From a virus, in the IMG/VR virus record IMGVR_UViG_3300037504_000905, positions 1 to 30,601 of that record: a stretch of DNA of 30,601 bases, one strand, 5' to 3'. Position numbers and translations under genes: made by a program. The notes below the pieces were generated by a model, which saw only the letters and a program-made list of their open reading frames with translations, had not been told where the DNA came from and made no database searches. Positions 15,379 to 22,201 of the stretch are shown one piece after another. Each line of letters opens with the position of its first letter. Position 1 is the first letter of the stretch.

Positions 15379-16826
15379 TACGTTAAAATGCGTTTTACAG
15401 AGCGATAAGCCGCACCTCCGGTGTAACCATAAATACGCTCTTGTATTTCGTTTAGGCTCAAACCTTGTTCATGTAATTCTCTCACAAGTTTATCTTCGCT
15501 GTTATCTTTCGGGGCTGACAAAGATTGCATTGGTTCACCCTGTTGAATTGCATTATAAACTTGTTCGCGAGATACATAAGGTACTTGAATTTCTTGCACT
15601 TCTTTTCCTGTCAATTGTGCCCACGCTCGACCTTTGTTTTTTACATTGCCAACCTTTTGACCAAGCACAACTCTTTGTGATGTCGGACTTGTATGAAAGC
15701 AAATGCGTGTGCTAAAATTATCTCTGGTTTGCGTATCAATAACACTATGCTTTGCATTCTGACCAGCTAACAAAAGGTACACCCCATATTGTCTTGCGGT
15801 TTGCGCAGTTTCTCTCAGGTAATCTCCAATATCATCCTGATTGAGTAAATTTGTGCCTTCATCAACAACTGTAACAATCGGAGACAGATTTTCATTTGAT
15901 TGTTTATTATAAGATTGCAAATTGTGAGCAAGCGGATATTGTTCATACAGCTCTTTCCTGCGATAAATTTCTTGTTGTACACCACTCAATACTGCAATTG
16001 AATCTTCCGTTGTACGTGCTATAGGATACCGCAACCTATTCCAATTTTGCAAAGCGTTAAACGCGCTGCCATTTATGTCAATCAGACACACTTCTAAATT
16101 TTCTTGTGCTTTAGCAAACTGGTAAATGAGTTGCAATAAAAAAATTGACTTTCCCCAACCTGACGCTCCAACCGCAAGTGTATGCATCAAATCATGAATT
16201 GAAGCTGTCAACACTTCATTTTGTGATTTTCCAACGATCAAATTATTTAGACTTGGATTTTTGCATATTTTGTCCAATTCGATCATATTTGGTAGACTTT
16301 CTTGCGTCAGCATATTTTGTTCCGATTGCGGTAACGTATTTTCAGTTTGTTTAACTGTCAAATTATCAGCTTTCAATGCAGCTTGTTTTTGCACATCAAG
16401 CGCTGACAACGCGATTAACGGATGCGCACCAGCGTTATCGCGGTTTGGATCGTATAATGCAAAGTTTCCTAAATTGATAATCGGAAAAATTCCATTCTCA
16501 GGCTTAATCATGCGGCTTTTCATATCAAACCACTCCAACGCAACTTGCAATGTTCGATAGAATGCATAGAACATCAGAACGAATACACCTACAATTGAAA
16601 AAATTTTAATGCCTTCCCATGCTTTTTTGCTTGCAATTTTCCATGGCAACAACGCTCTTTGCTGAGCAAGTTCTATTTCTCTTGTTTTGCTATCGAGCCT
16701 ATCCACGGTAAATTTATATGCACCAGATAAAATGCAGCCTGATGCAAATGCAATCAAAACAAGAACGGTTAATGCGACTACATCAAATTTTATTCCTCTG
16801 ATTCTATTCTTTAGTCTTTTTGTCAT
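15378..16826 (-). CDS. FtsK/HerA-like membrane DNA translocase
   Basis: The 482-residue protein is counted from ATG 16826, which overlaps the previous gene by 23 bases; the frame extends to 16889 but without a better start. Two membrane segments lie at about 14-36 and 75-93. An FtsK-type ATPase domain follows with Walker A GASGWGKS near 218-225 and Walker B IVTVVDEG near 316-323, plus TRICFHTSPTSQRVVLG and GRAWAQL motifs typical of FtsK/SpoIIIE and plasmid-transfer ATPases. The last ~35 residues (EQGLSLNEIQERIYGYTGGAAYRSVKRIL) look like a helix-turn-helix. It may move phage DNA at the membrane, or serve segregation or transfer of a plasmid-like prophage. It is the third gene of a three-gene membrane module. 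Confidence 0.8.
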   Translation of the reverse strand: MTKRLKNRIRGIKFDVVALTVLVLIAFASGCILSGAYKFTVDRLDSKTREIELAQQRALLPWKIASKKAWEGIKIFSIVGVFVLMFYAFYRTLQVALEWFDMKSRMIKPENGIFPIINLGNFALYDPNRDNAGAHPLIALSALDVQKQAALKADNLTVKQTENTLPQSEQNMLTQESLPNMIELDKICKNPSLNNLIVGKSQNEVLTASIHDLMHTLAVGASGWGKSIFLLQLIYQFAKAQENLEVCLIDINGSAFNALQNWNRLRYPIARTTEDSIAVLSGVQQEIYRRKELYEQYPLAHNLQSYNKQSNENLSPIVTVVDEGTNLLNQDDIGDYLRETAQTARQYGVYLLLAGQNAKHSVIDTQTRDNFSTRICFHTSPTSQRVVLGQKVGNVKNKGRAWAQLTGKEVQEIQVPYVSREQVYNAIQQGEPMQSLSAPKDNSEDKLVRELHEQGLSLNEIQERIYGYTGGAAYRSVKRILT

Positions 16827-17121
16827 TTTGCTTATCCCACAACAAATATATAATAATTCCAACCAACAAAACCCTATCAGCGATTGCATACAAAAAATTC
16901 ATATTTGCATCAATAAAGCTTGCCCATGCCAAAGGTAAAATTTGCAAGCGTTCATTTTGTTCTTCCATAAGCTGTTGTTGCGCAAGTTTATTTTCAGCTT
17001 GCACTTCTAAATACTTTGTATTGACAGCTTTGTAAATCAAATCACCCAAACCAAAGTTTAACGCAATTCCTAAAATGATTATCATTCCTATTATAAATAC
17101 AAAAAACCTTTTAAGTCTCAT
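16804..17121 (-). CDS. Small membrane protein with coiled segment
   Basis: The protein has 105 residues. Residues 5-23 are hydrophobic (RFFVFIIGMIIILGIALNFG), followed by a charged helical segment with EVQAENKLAQQQLMEEQNERLQ (probable coiled coil). A second membrane segment (VLLVGIIIYLLW) is followed by a basic tail. The start overlaps the end of the winged-helix gene by 11 bases, with GAGG nine bases before it. Sandwiched between two membrane partners, it probably forms a complex with the FtsK-like translocase. The family is not recognised. Confidence 0.6.
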   Translation of the reverse strand: MRLKRFFVFIIGMIIILGIALNFGLGDLIYKAVNTKYLEVQAENKLAQQQLMEEQNERLQILPLAWASFIDANMNFLYAIADRVLLVGIIIYLLWDKQNDKKTKE

Positions 17122-17758
17122 TCACTAAAACCTCACCATTTATTTTTGTAATCTTATTTGCTTTTTCCAATTCATTTAAATAATTGTAAACCGTTGGCTC
17201 GCTCACATCAAGCTGTTTTGCAATATCGCTCACAGTAATTCTACCATTATTTTTAAGCAACTCTAAAAGAACACTCATTCTTTTTTGTTTGCTTGACAAC
17301 CTCGACTCGACAATATTTTTTGTAGCATCCATTCTGGCAAGGTACAATCCAAACTCTAAAAAATTACCATAACTATCCAGTGCTGCAAGTAATCCTAATG
17401 CAATTGGAGTCCACACTTGCACGAAACTTGACCACATTGCTTTTGCACCTAATAATGTTGCAAAAGCTAATACCACGCCCACAAATGTGGACATTACACT
17501 TATCACAAGTGCAATCCAATCCCATATTTGCTTACTGTCACCCTTGCGATAAATCTCAATTACATTTGACAATGTGCCAACCTCACTGCCGAACGCCAGC
17601 GAAAATGAACCACACAAAACAAGTCCAGTCCTAAACCATTGTGGTAACACTTGCAACTCCGTAAAACTAAATGCAAGCACAGCAAAACAGAAAAAACCAA
17701 CGGCGCTCGCTACACTTGGAACCAATAAACTTAACCCTCTCCATCCCAAAACTTTCAT
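17111..17758 (-). CDS. Multi-pass membrane protein with C-terminal winged helix
   Basis: This 215-residue protein has a clear AAGGAGATTTT before ATG. Four or so hydrophobic segments occupy residues 5-140 (PSVASAVGFFCFAVLAF, FRTGLVLCGSFSLAFG, IWDWIALVISVMSTFVGVVLAFATLL, WTPIALGLLAALDSYGNFL). Residues about 155-212 are a winged helix (KQKRMSVLLELLKNNGRITVSDIAKQLDVSEPTVYNYLNELEKANKITKI). A membrane-anchored DNA-binding protein next to an FtsK-like motor could tether a DNA site to the membrane or sense a membrane signal. It is the first gene of this three-gene unit, read from the promoter at 17790. Confidence 0.7.
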   Translation of the reverse strand: MKVLGWRGLSLLVPSVASAVGFFCFAVLAFSFTELQVLPQWFRTGLVLCGSFSLAFGSEVGTLSNVIEIYRKGDSKQIWDWIALVISVMSTFVGVVLAFATLLGAKAMWSSFVQVWTPIALGLLAALDSYGNFLEFGLYLARMDATKNIVESRLSSKQKRMSVLLELLKNNGRITVSDIAKQLDVSEPTVYNYLNELEKANKITKINGEVLVNET

Positions 17759-17789
17759 AAAATCTCCTTTCTTAAATTGTGTACTTCAT

Positions 17790-17817
17790 ATTATACCATT
17801 ATTCTAAAACAAGTCAA
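17790..17817 (-). promoter_or_regulatory. Promoter of the FtsK-like module
   Basis: Leftward TTGACT (17812-17817), 16 bp, TATAAT (17790-17795) has the same TGG extended -10 as the other accessory promoters. It lacks the 11-bp repeats, so this unit appears to be outside that control. Confidence 0.75.
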
Positions 17818-17841
17818 ACTTATATGTATTACAACGCAAAT

Positions 17842-17877
17842 AAAAAAGGCTTAGATTTTTAGTCTAAGCCCTTTTTT
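17842..17877. terminator. Bidirectional terminator, GGCTTAGA family
   Basis: GGCTTAGA (17848-17855) pairs with TCTAAGCC (17863-17870), with A6 on the left and a T-run on the right. It ends the leftward unit above and shields the FtsK module. Near-identical stems occur at 21311 and 27902. Confidence 0.85.
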
Positions 17878-17897
17878 TAAACAAATTTATGCTATTA

Positions 17898-18224
17898 TCA
17901 GCACGGTGTCACATCAATCTCGCAACCGCAGCACCCGTAACCAGCATCGGGGGCTTCTAGCCTGAGGAAATTTACAATCCCTGGCTGATTAATATCATAG
18001 CTGGGATGCCCCTCTCGCCATGCGCTAAGCGCGCGATGCTCATCAACCGACAACTTCTTTGGCCACCAGGACGATTTCCAAATCGCACGACAAACAACCT
18101 CTCCGCCAGCATCATTGATTAATCTCTGGTTACATATTACCTCGGTGGCCGGCGCCTTCGCTGACTCCAGAACTCTAACCCCTTTCCCCTTTCGGTAAAT
18201 CCACAATCTGGTTTTCTGTTTCAT
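17898..18224 (-). CDS. Unknown small protein with C-terminal cysteines
   Basis: The protein has 108 residues, with AAAGGAGAGAGCA before ATG. It opens basic (KQKTRLWIYRKGKGVRVLESAKAPA) and has WKSSWWPKKLSVDEHRALSAWREGHPSYDINQPGIVNFLRLEAPDAGYGCCGCEIDVTPC, where CCxC plus a terminal Cys could bind a metal. The SxDEHRALxAWREG helix is distinctive, but no family is recognised. It is the second gene of the unit controlled by the promoter at 18577 and ends at the terminator at 17842. Confidence 0.6.
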   Translation of the reverse strand: MKQKTRLWIYRKGKGVRVLESAKAPATEVICNQRLINDAGGEVVCRAIWKSSWWPKKLSVDEHRALSAWREGHPSYDINQPGIVNFLRLEAPDAGYGCCGCEIDVTPC

Positions 18225-18238
18225 TGCTCTCTCCTTTT

Positions 18239-18550
18239 TTATGCTGACTTAACAACAAACTTAACTGCTTTGTCTGAACTTGTTGCAATATTTCCGTTTT
18301 GATCAACAAAGTAAACCTCACTTTTTGTTAACCAATCTCCAATAACATCCAAGCCGTAACGCGCCCTGACCTGGTGGGGATAACAACAAGCTATCTTAAA
18401 GCCCTTTTCAATAGCTTCTAGCACCCTACTATCATTTAAGGCGGGTAATGCGCCAGATTCGTGACCATGCATCACGATCACTTTTTGGCTATCTAAAATA
18501 GCCACTGGCTTGCCCGCTTTGTGTGCTATTAGCTTCTCGAAGTCTGTCAT
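18239..18550 (-). CDS. Unknown small protein with HGHE and CCYPH motifs
   Basis: The protein has 103 residues, with AAAGGGGGTAAA before ATG. The core is KPVAILDSQKVIVMHGHESGALPAL, then LEAIEKGFKIACCYPHQVRARYGLDVIGDW, then a beta pair. A strand ending in HGHESG and a later strand ending in ACC are faintly like the His/Cys dyad of caspase-type folds, but the protein is much shorter than such a domain. I take this only as a resemblance. It is the first gene after the repeat-controlled promoter at 18577. Confidence 0.6.
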   Translation of the reverse strand: MTDFEKLIAHKAGKPVAILDSQKVIVMHGHESGALPALNDSRVLEAIEKGFKIACCYPHQVRARYGLDVIGDWLTKSEVYFVDQNGNIATSSDKAVKFVVKSA

Positions 18551-18576
18551 TTTACCCCCTTTCCTAACTTGACCTA

Positions 18577-18655
18577 ATTATACCACCGATGATACATTAC
18601 GTCAAGCGATTTGTGTTACGATTGTGTTACGAAACCGTTGCGAAGCCGTTAACAT
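18577..18655 (-). promoter_or_regulatory. Repeat-controlled promoter 2 (four 11-bp repeats)
   Basis: Leftward TATAAT (18577-18582) with TGG before it, 17 bp, TTGACG (18600-18605), 9 bp, then repeats at 18615, 18626, 18637 and 18648 (GTTACGA, GTTACGA, GTTGCGA, GTTAACAT). The repeats overlap the 3' end of the upstream gene. The -35 differs from consensus by one base. Confidence 0.85.
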
Positions 18656-18989
18656 GAGAAGTTGCAACAGGAATAATAATCTCAAATCCATGGCAATCAT
18701 CACGAATATGTGATCGCCAATTTTCCACATTATCCCAAACACGCATGCTTCCAGGATACCCCATGAGAACTTTCTGCGCGTGCGGAATATCAAACAAAAC
18801 TGAATTAGTCCTGTTTGAGTTTTTCCAATAAGTGTTGTCTTCGCATTCCACAGGAACGCAAAACACAACACTTTGAATTGACTGCTGCCGACTAACATCC
18901 TCAATAAAGGCGAGATTTCCGCCAGCAATGCAATATTCATTGTTAACAAAAATCTCGTTTTTATTCTCTGTCCATTGAATCATTTTCAT
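18627..18989 (-). CDS. Unknown small protein
   Basis: The protein has 120 residues, with AAGGGGGTTAAA before ATG. It starts KMIQWTENKNEIFVNNEYCIAGG and contains QSVVFCVPVECEDNTYWKNSNRTNSVLFDIPHAQKVLMGYPGSMRVWDN. Mixed strands and no transmembrane segment suggest a soluble protein. Its last ~10 codons are also the repeat array of the next promoter, so this coding end is constrained by both. It follows 19000-19518 in the same unit. The family is not recognised. Confidence 0.55.
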   Translation of the reverse strand: MKMIQWTENKNEIFVNNEYCIAGGNLAFIEDVSRQQSIQSVVFCVPVECEDNTYWKNSNRTNSVLFDIPHAQKVLMGYPGSMRVWDNVENWRSHIRDDCHGFEIIIPVATSHVNGFATVS

Positions 18990-18999
18990 TTTAACCCCC

Positions 19000-19518
19000 T
19001 TAGAATTTGTAATTTAATATTTCTTCATCCGAGAAAAGCTCCTCAATTTCCTCAGACGTGCAATCAAGCTCATTCGCTATATAGATAGCCCTGGAATGTA
19101 TTTTCACGCCGTCCCGTTCTGGTTCCGGCTCCGGCTCCGGATCCGGCTTAGGTCCAAGTTTCCACTCCAAGAGTTGACCGTATGAACGAGTGCGGCCACG
19201 GCGATATGTGCGAGGCACATAAACAAAGTGCCCCGTGTGCTGCGTCCCTCTCGGTAAAAGATCCTTGGTGCGCGTGTAGTGACGAGAAACCACACCTTGG
19301 CACACCACTTCAAAAATAGCCCACGGTAGCTCAGGTCCATAACGCCATCCGCTTACTTTGTGGATGGCTTGCGACTTACCGCTTGCCACCACAATACCCT
19401 CTACTTCTGGAAGTTGTGCGGTAAGCTCCTCCTCTTTACCGCCCCCGAAGTTCCTCGTACGAAGAACCTCGCGCCCATCGGCGCCCTTAACTACTTTTGC
19501 CCATTCTGTTAATTGCAT
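19000..19518 (-). CDS. Unknown accessory protein with acidic Pro-Glu linker
   Basis: The protein has 172 residues, with AAAGGGGGGGAGACA before ATG. It begins with LTEWAKVVKGADGREVLRTRNFGGGKEEE, has a basic middle (RHYTRTKDLLPRGTQHTGHFVYVPRTYRRGRTRSYGQLLEWK), then a low-complexity DPEPEPEPE linker near residues 128-138 and an acidic helical end (DCTSEEIEELFSDEEIL). The gene is visibly more GC-rich, with codons such as GGC, CGG and CCG, than the terminase or replication genes around it, which suggests later acquisition. The function is unknown. It is the first gene from the promoter at 19556. Confidence 0.6.
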   Translation of the reverse strand: MQLTEWAKVVKGADGREVLRTRNFGGGKEEELTAQLPEVEGIVVASGKSQAIHKVSGWRYGPELPWAIFEVVCQGVVSRHYTRTKDLLPRGTQHTGHFVYVPRTYRRGRTRSYGQLLEWKLGPKPDPEPEPEPERDGVKIHSRAIYIANELDCTSEEIEELFSDEEILNYKF

Positions 19519-19555
19519 TGTCTCCCCCCCTTTAATCCCTCTCTGAACTGTCCTA

Positions 19556-19634
19556 ATTATACCAGAACGATCGTACTATGTCAAGTAAAAAGCGTTACGA
19601 TTATGTTACGATTGCGTTACGAAAGCGTTAACAT
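19556..19634 (-). promoter_or_regulatory. Repeat-controlled promoter 3 (four 11-bp repeats)
   Basis: Leftward TATAAT (19556-19561) with TGG before it, 17 bp, TTGACA (19579-19584), 9 bp, then repeats at 19594, 19605, 19616 and 19627 (GTTACGA three times, then GTTAACAT). This is the cleanest copy. Confidence 0.9.
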
Positions 19635-19695
19635 GAGATATTGTAAATAATACCACTTTATAAAATTTTACTGATAGCCCTTACTTACATTAAAC

Positions 19696-19723
19696 TTTAC
19701 ATATAAAAAATTTGTGCTATAAT
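19696..19723 (+). promoter_or_regulatory. Leaderless promoter of terminase large subunit
   Basis: TTTACA (19696-19701), 16 bp with TGTGC before the -10, then TATAAT (19718-19723). The expected transcription start is at or beside the ATG at 19730, so no leader or ribosome site exists. Confidence 0.75.
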
Positions 19724-19729
19724 TATAAT

Positions 19730-21277
19730 ATGAATTTTGAAGATGAGCTTGTAGACAAAATAGTTGAAATGAGTTTTATCCAAAAACAAGCATACCTTAA
19801 GTCGCTTTCTAAAACTGAAAGGCAAATTCTAAAAGCTGTTTTGGAACATAAAACTGTACCAAAAGAATTGTGTAAACTTAGAGATAATTCAGCAAGCTTT
19901 ACAGATTGGATTATATCACATTTTTATGTACCAGAACTAAATGGCCCCATAGCGCTCAAACAATATCAAATTGATGCACTTAATAAAGCCACAAGTAAAA
20001 ATGAAGACGGTCTATACAACTATTCTTTAATTTTATGGATGGATATTAAAAAATCAATTAAAAGTTGTATAGCCGCCGCCGTCGCTCTGAGAATGGCTTT
20101 TATGCGCAATTGGGCCTCAATAAAAGTTGTTGCAAACAAACGTGACCAAGCCGCATCACGTAGCTATTTTTACATCACGCGATCTTTAAAACTTAATCCT
20201 GAGACAAACACAATGCTACAAAGCGGTGACATAAAAATCAATAACTACAAAATTGAATTCAAATTCAATAATGCAAGTATTCAGGCATTACCTCTTAATC
20301 CAGAAGGTGAAGCAGGTGGCAATGATGATCTAATTATTTGGACTGAAGCCTGGGCCGCAAAAACAAAAGCGGCTCAAACTATGTTTACAGAAATGGTTAT
20401 ACCGCCCAACAAATTTGGTAAAGGCTTCAAATGGATAGAATCATATGCAGGTTACAGTGGAGACAGTCCAATACTAGAAAGATTGTACAAAGAAAATGTT
20501 GAAAATGGCAACAAACTAAATGACACAATGTACGAAAATGGCCAAACCTTCGCATTATACAATACAATTCCACGTTTGCCTTGGCAATCAAAAGAATATT
20601 ATGCACAACAAGCCAAAGAATTAACTGAATCTGAATTCAATCGTGTGCATAGAAACATTTGGCAATCATCTACAAACAAATTTGTTGAAAATCTACAATG
20701 GGACCTATGCAAAAGAAGAATACCGCCACTTAAACACAAGGAAAAATTATTACTTGCACTTGATGTCGGTTTACATAACGACTGCTTTGCAATTGTCGGG
20801 GTCAACAAAATAAATGGAAAAATAGCTGTGCGCACAATTCGTGTATGGAAACCACAAAAAGGACAAAAACTTCATTTTTCTAACCCCAATCCAAAAGACA
20901 AAAAAAATGATGCAAACTATCCTTTTGGTTACATACAAAAATTATGCAAAGAATACCGTGTAATTGCATTACGCTACGATCCATATCAAGCTGAAAAACT
21001 TGCTGAAGACCTGGAGCGCGAACGTATTATCAACTGCGAGCCATTTTCGCAACTTTCCTTGCGCACTAAAGCAGACAAATATTTACAGGACATTATACGT
21101 GAACAAGAAATAATTCATCCTGATCATCCTGTGCTCACACAACACATTTACAATGCACAAGCACAACACAAGGGTGAAAACAAATTACGCATGGTCAAAT
21201 CTACTGACACAAAAAAAATAGATGCAGCCGTAGCTCTCGCCATGGCTGCGTACTCAATCAAAGATTATAGAATGTAA
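19730..21277 (+). CDS. terL: Terminase large subunit
   Basis: The protein has 515 residues. The start is ATG 19730, because the -10 box ends at 19723; an in-frame TTG at 19712 lies over the promoter. The N-terminal ATPase domain has a P-loop-like DIKKSIKS at 105-112, in which Ile110 stands where Walker A normally has Gly. The Walker-B region is LIIWTEAW, with Glu206 kept and Thr at the usual Asp. The C-terminal RNase-H-like nuclease looks intact: Asp345 (LALDVG), Asp417 (RYDPYQ) and Asp498 (KKIDAAVALAMA). It packages DNA into heads with the small subunit, encoded 5.9 kb away. ATPase motif changes may be a family trait or a defect. A hairpin terminator follows. Confidence 0.9.
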   Translation: MNFEDELVDKIVEMSFIQKQAYLKSLSKTERQILKAVLEHKTVPKELCKLRDNSASFTDWIISHFYVPELNGPIALKQYQIDALNKATSKNEDGLYNYSLILWMDIKKSIKSCIAAAVALRMAFMRNWASIKVVANKRDQAASRSYFYITRSLKLNPETNTMLQSGDIKINNYKIEFKFNNASIQALPLNPEGEAGGNDDLIIWTEAWAAKTKAAQTMFTEMVIPPNKFGKGFKWIESYAGYSGDSPILERLYKENVENGNKLNDTMYENGQTFALYNTIPRLPWQSKEYYAQQAKELTESEFNRVHRNIWQSSTNKFVENLQWDLCKRRIPPLKHKEKLLLALDVGLHNDCFAIVGVNKINGKIAVRTIRVWKPQKGQKLHFSNPNPKDKKNDANYPFGYIQKLCKEYRVIALRYDPYQAEKLAEDLERERIINCEPFSQLSLRTKADKYLQDIIREQEIIHPDHPVLTQHIYNAQAQHKGENKLRMVKSTDTKKIDAAVALAMAAYSIKDYRM

Positions 21278-21307
21278 CCAAACAATTACACTGTTTGGTT
21301 TAGTTTT
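21276..21307 (+). terminator. Terminator after terminase large subunit
   Basis: AACCAAACA (21276-21284) and TGTTTGGTT (21292-21300) pair perfectly around seven bases, followed by TAGTTTT. The stem overlaps the stop codon. Confidence 0.8.
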
Positions 21308-21308
21308 C

Positions 21309-21338
21309 AAAAAGGCTTAGATTTTACTCCAAGCCTTT
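21309..21338 (-). terminator. Leftward terminator, GGCTTAGA family
   Basis: AAAGGCTT pairs with AAGCCTTT (21311-21318 with 21331-21338), and in the leftward direction a TTTTTG tail follows. It ends the unit of the gene at 21354. Its left arm is the same GGCTTAGA sequence as in the terminators at 17842 and 27902. Confidence 0.75.
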
Positions 21339-21353
21339 AGGAATCACACAAAA

Positions 21354-21620
21354 TTATGCTAATGCTTTCTTGATCAAGATTTTATCCGAAGGTGGCGCTT
21401 TCACCTCTCCACTATTCAAATCTATATATCCTTTTCCTTTGCTGCTATTCCTCATTTGCCCGTTGCGATCATAATGAGCGAATGAATAATACAAGCGAAC
21501 ATGACCATATTTTTCCCAACGATTAAATCTGATTACAGACCTCCACCCTGTATGCTTCGGAGCAATTTTTACTTCTTGCATCTTGTTAATTGCCTGAATT
21601 TGCTCTTGTGTCAGTTTCAT
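21354..21620 (-). CDS. Unknown small protein
   Basis: The protein has 88 residues, with AAAAGGAGAGAACA before ATG. It is basic (KIAPKHTGWRSVIRFNRWEKYGHVRLYYSFAHYDRNGQMRNSSKGKGYIDLNSGEV), likely a small beta-rich domain; GWRSVIRFNRWEKYGHVRLYYS could be a nucleic-acid binding face. It is a single-gene unit between the repeat-controlled promoter at 21670 and the terminator at 21309. No family is recognised. Confidence 0.6.
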   Translation of the reverse strand: MKLTQEQIQAINKMQEVKIAPKHTGWRSVIRFNRWEKYGHVRLYYSFAHYDRNGQMRNSSKGKGYIDLNSGEVKAPPSDKILIKKALA

Positions 21621-21669
21621 TGTTCTCTCCTTTTGTTTTAATGTTTAGTGTTTATCCTTAACTATCTCA

Positions 21670-21748
21670 ATTATACCACTATCCCCATACTATGTCAATA
21701 GAATAGTGTTACGATTGTGTTACGAAATGGTTACGAAAACGTTAACAT
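21670..21748 (-). promoter_or_regulatory. Repeat-controlled promoter 4 (four 11-bp repeats)
   Basis: Leftward TATAAT (21670-21675), 17 bp, TTGACA (21693-21698), 9 bp, then repeats at 21708, 21719, 21730 and 21741 (GTTACGA three times, then GTTAACAT). The base pair before TATAAT is the usual TGG. It drives the gene at 21620. Confidence 0.9.
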
Positions 21749-21887
21749 TAAACTTTGTCAAGTTGACTACCCAAACAATTTGTGATATAATACTTTCAAG
21801 ATGATTGATTGCATCCTCAATTAATTCTGCACCACGTGCAGAACTTAATTCTGCTTCGATTTCTCTTATAAACTTTTCCTTATTCAT
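21720..21887 (-). CDS. Unknown 55-residue protein
   Basis: An ATG at 21887, two bases after the stop of the 26-residue gene, opens a frame to TAA at 21720. It encodes MNKEKFIREIEAELSSARG, then AELIEDAINHLESIISQIVWVV. The first ~40 residues are an amphipathic helical pair with coding-like composition. The last ~15 residues run through an oppositely oriented promoter and the repeat array, so the C-terminus may be incidental. The ribosome site is weak, so coupling to the previous gene is likely. Confidence 0.5.
   Translation of the reverse strand: MNKEKFIREIEAELSSARGAELIEDAINHLESIISQIVWVVNLTKFNVNVFVTIS
21763..21791 (+). promoter_or_regulatory. Orphan rightward promoter, copy of the HNH-operon promoter
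   Basis: TTGACT (21763-21768), 17 bp, TATAAT (21786-21791), preceded by the GTCAAGTTGAC palindrome (21757-21767). About 64 bp (21740-21797) are nearly identical to the promoter at 22551. Only a 7-codon frame follows (ATG 21801), so it either makes an RNA antisense to the leftward small genes or is a duplication remnant. Confidence 0.65.
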
Positions 21888-21889
21888 TT

Positions 21890-21970
21890 TTAAACCCATA
21901 TCGTATTATAATATCTAGCAAATGCTTCCCTACCTTTAAATTTCCCAAATGTCAAAGTTCTTTTATTCAT
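21890..21970 (-). CDS. 26-residue micro-ORF
   Basis: The ATG at 21970 has a strong GGGAGAGAGCA ribosome site of the same kind as the neighbouring genes, and the frame ends TAA at 21890. The product (MNKRTLTFGKFKGREAFARY plus six residues) is basic. Its spacing, two bases before the next start and sixteen after the zinc-ribbon stop, argues that it is translated. Confidence 0.45.
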   Translation of the reverse strand: MNKRTLTFGKFKGREAFARYYNTIWV

Positions 21971-21985
21971 TGCTCTCTCCCTTTT

Positions 21986-22201
21986 TTAATGATTCTTTCT
22001 CAAATCTTTATAGTAATCACAAGATTCACAAATTGCGATATCATTCTCTACAAAAAGAAACTTTTCAGACCCGCAATTTGGGCAAACATTGGGCCTAGGA
22101 ACCCAATAAAACTCGGGTAAATACGGATAATATTCGGCACACAAACAGCACGCCTCATAATCATCTTTAATAATTTTCCTAAATTTAGGTATATCGGATT
22201 C
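21986..22201 (-). CDS. Zinc-ribbon reading frame without its own start
   Basis: This frame encodes ESDIPKFRKIIKDDYEACCLC and later RPNVCPNCG and CESCDYYKDLRKNH: three CxxC pairs, a rubredoxin-like or zinc-ribbon arrangement of about 70 residues. No ATG, GTG or usable TTG precedes the first CxxC. It begins exactly where 22200-22409 stops, after a run of nine T in the leftward mRNA. Deleting one T would fuse the two into a single protein (GWEKVFF-ESDIPKF). So this is most likely the C-terminal half of that gene, reached by a +1 slip, a phase-variable tract or a one-base sequence error. A start at ATT inside the frame is the alternative. Confidence 0.6.
   Translation of the reverse strand, partial: ESDIPKFRKIIKDDYEACCLCAEYYPYLPEFYWVPRPNVCPNCGSEKFLFVENDIAICESCDYYKDLRKNH

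Noticed and set aside
18602-18949. Leftward 115-codon ORF overlapping 18627-18989
   Set aside because: It is off-frame by one to the gene that has the AAGGGGG ribosome site, and it has no ribosome site of its own.
21801-21824. Seven-codon rightward ORF after the orphan promoter
   Set aside because: It is too short to support as a gene and is probably incidental to the duplicated promoter.
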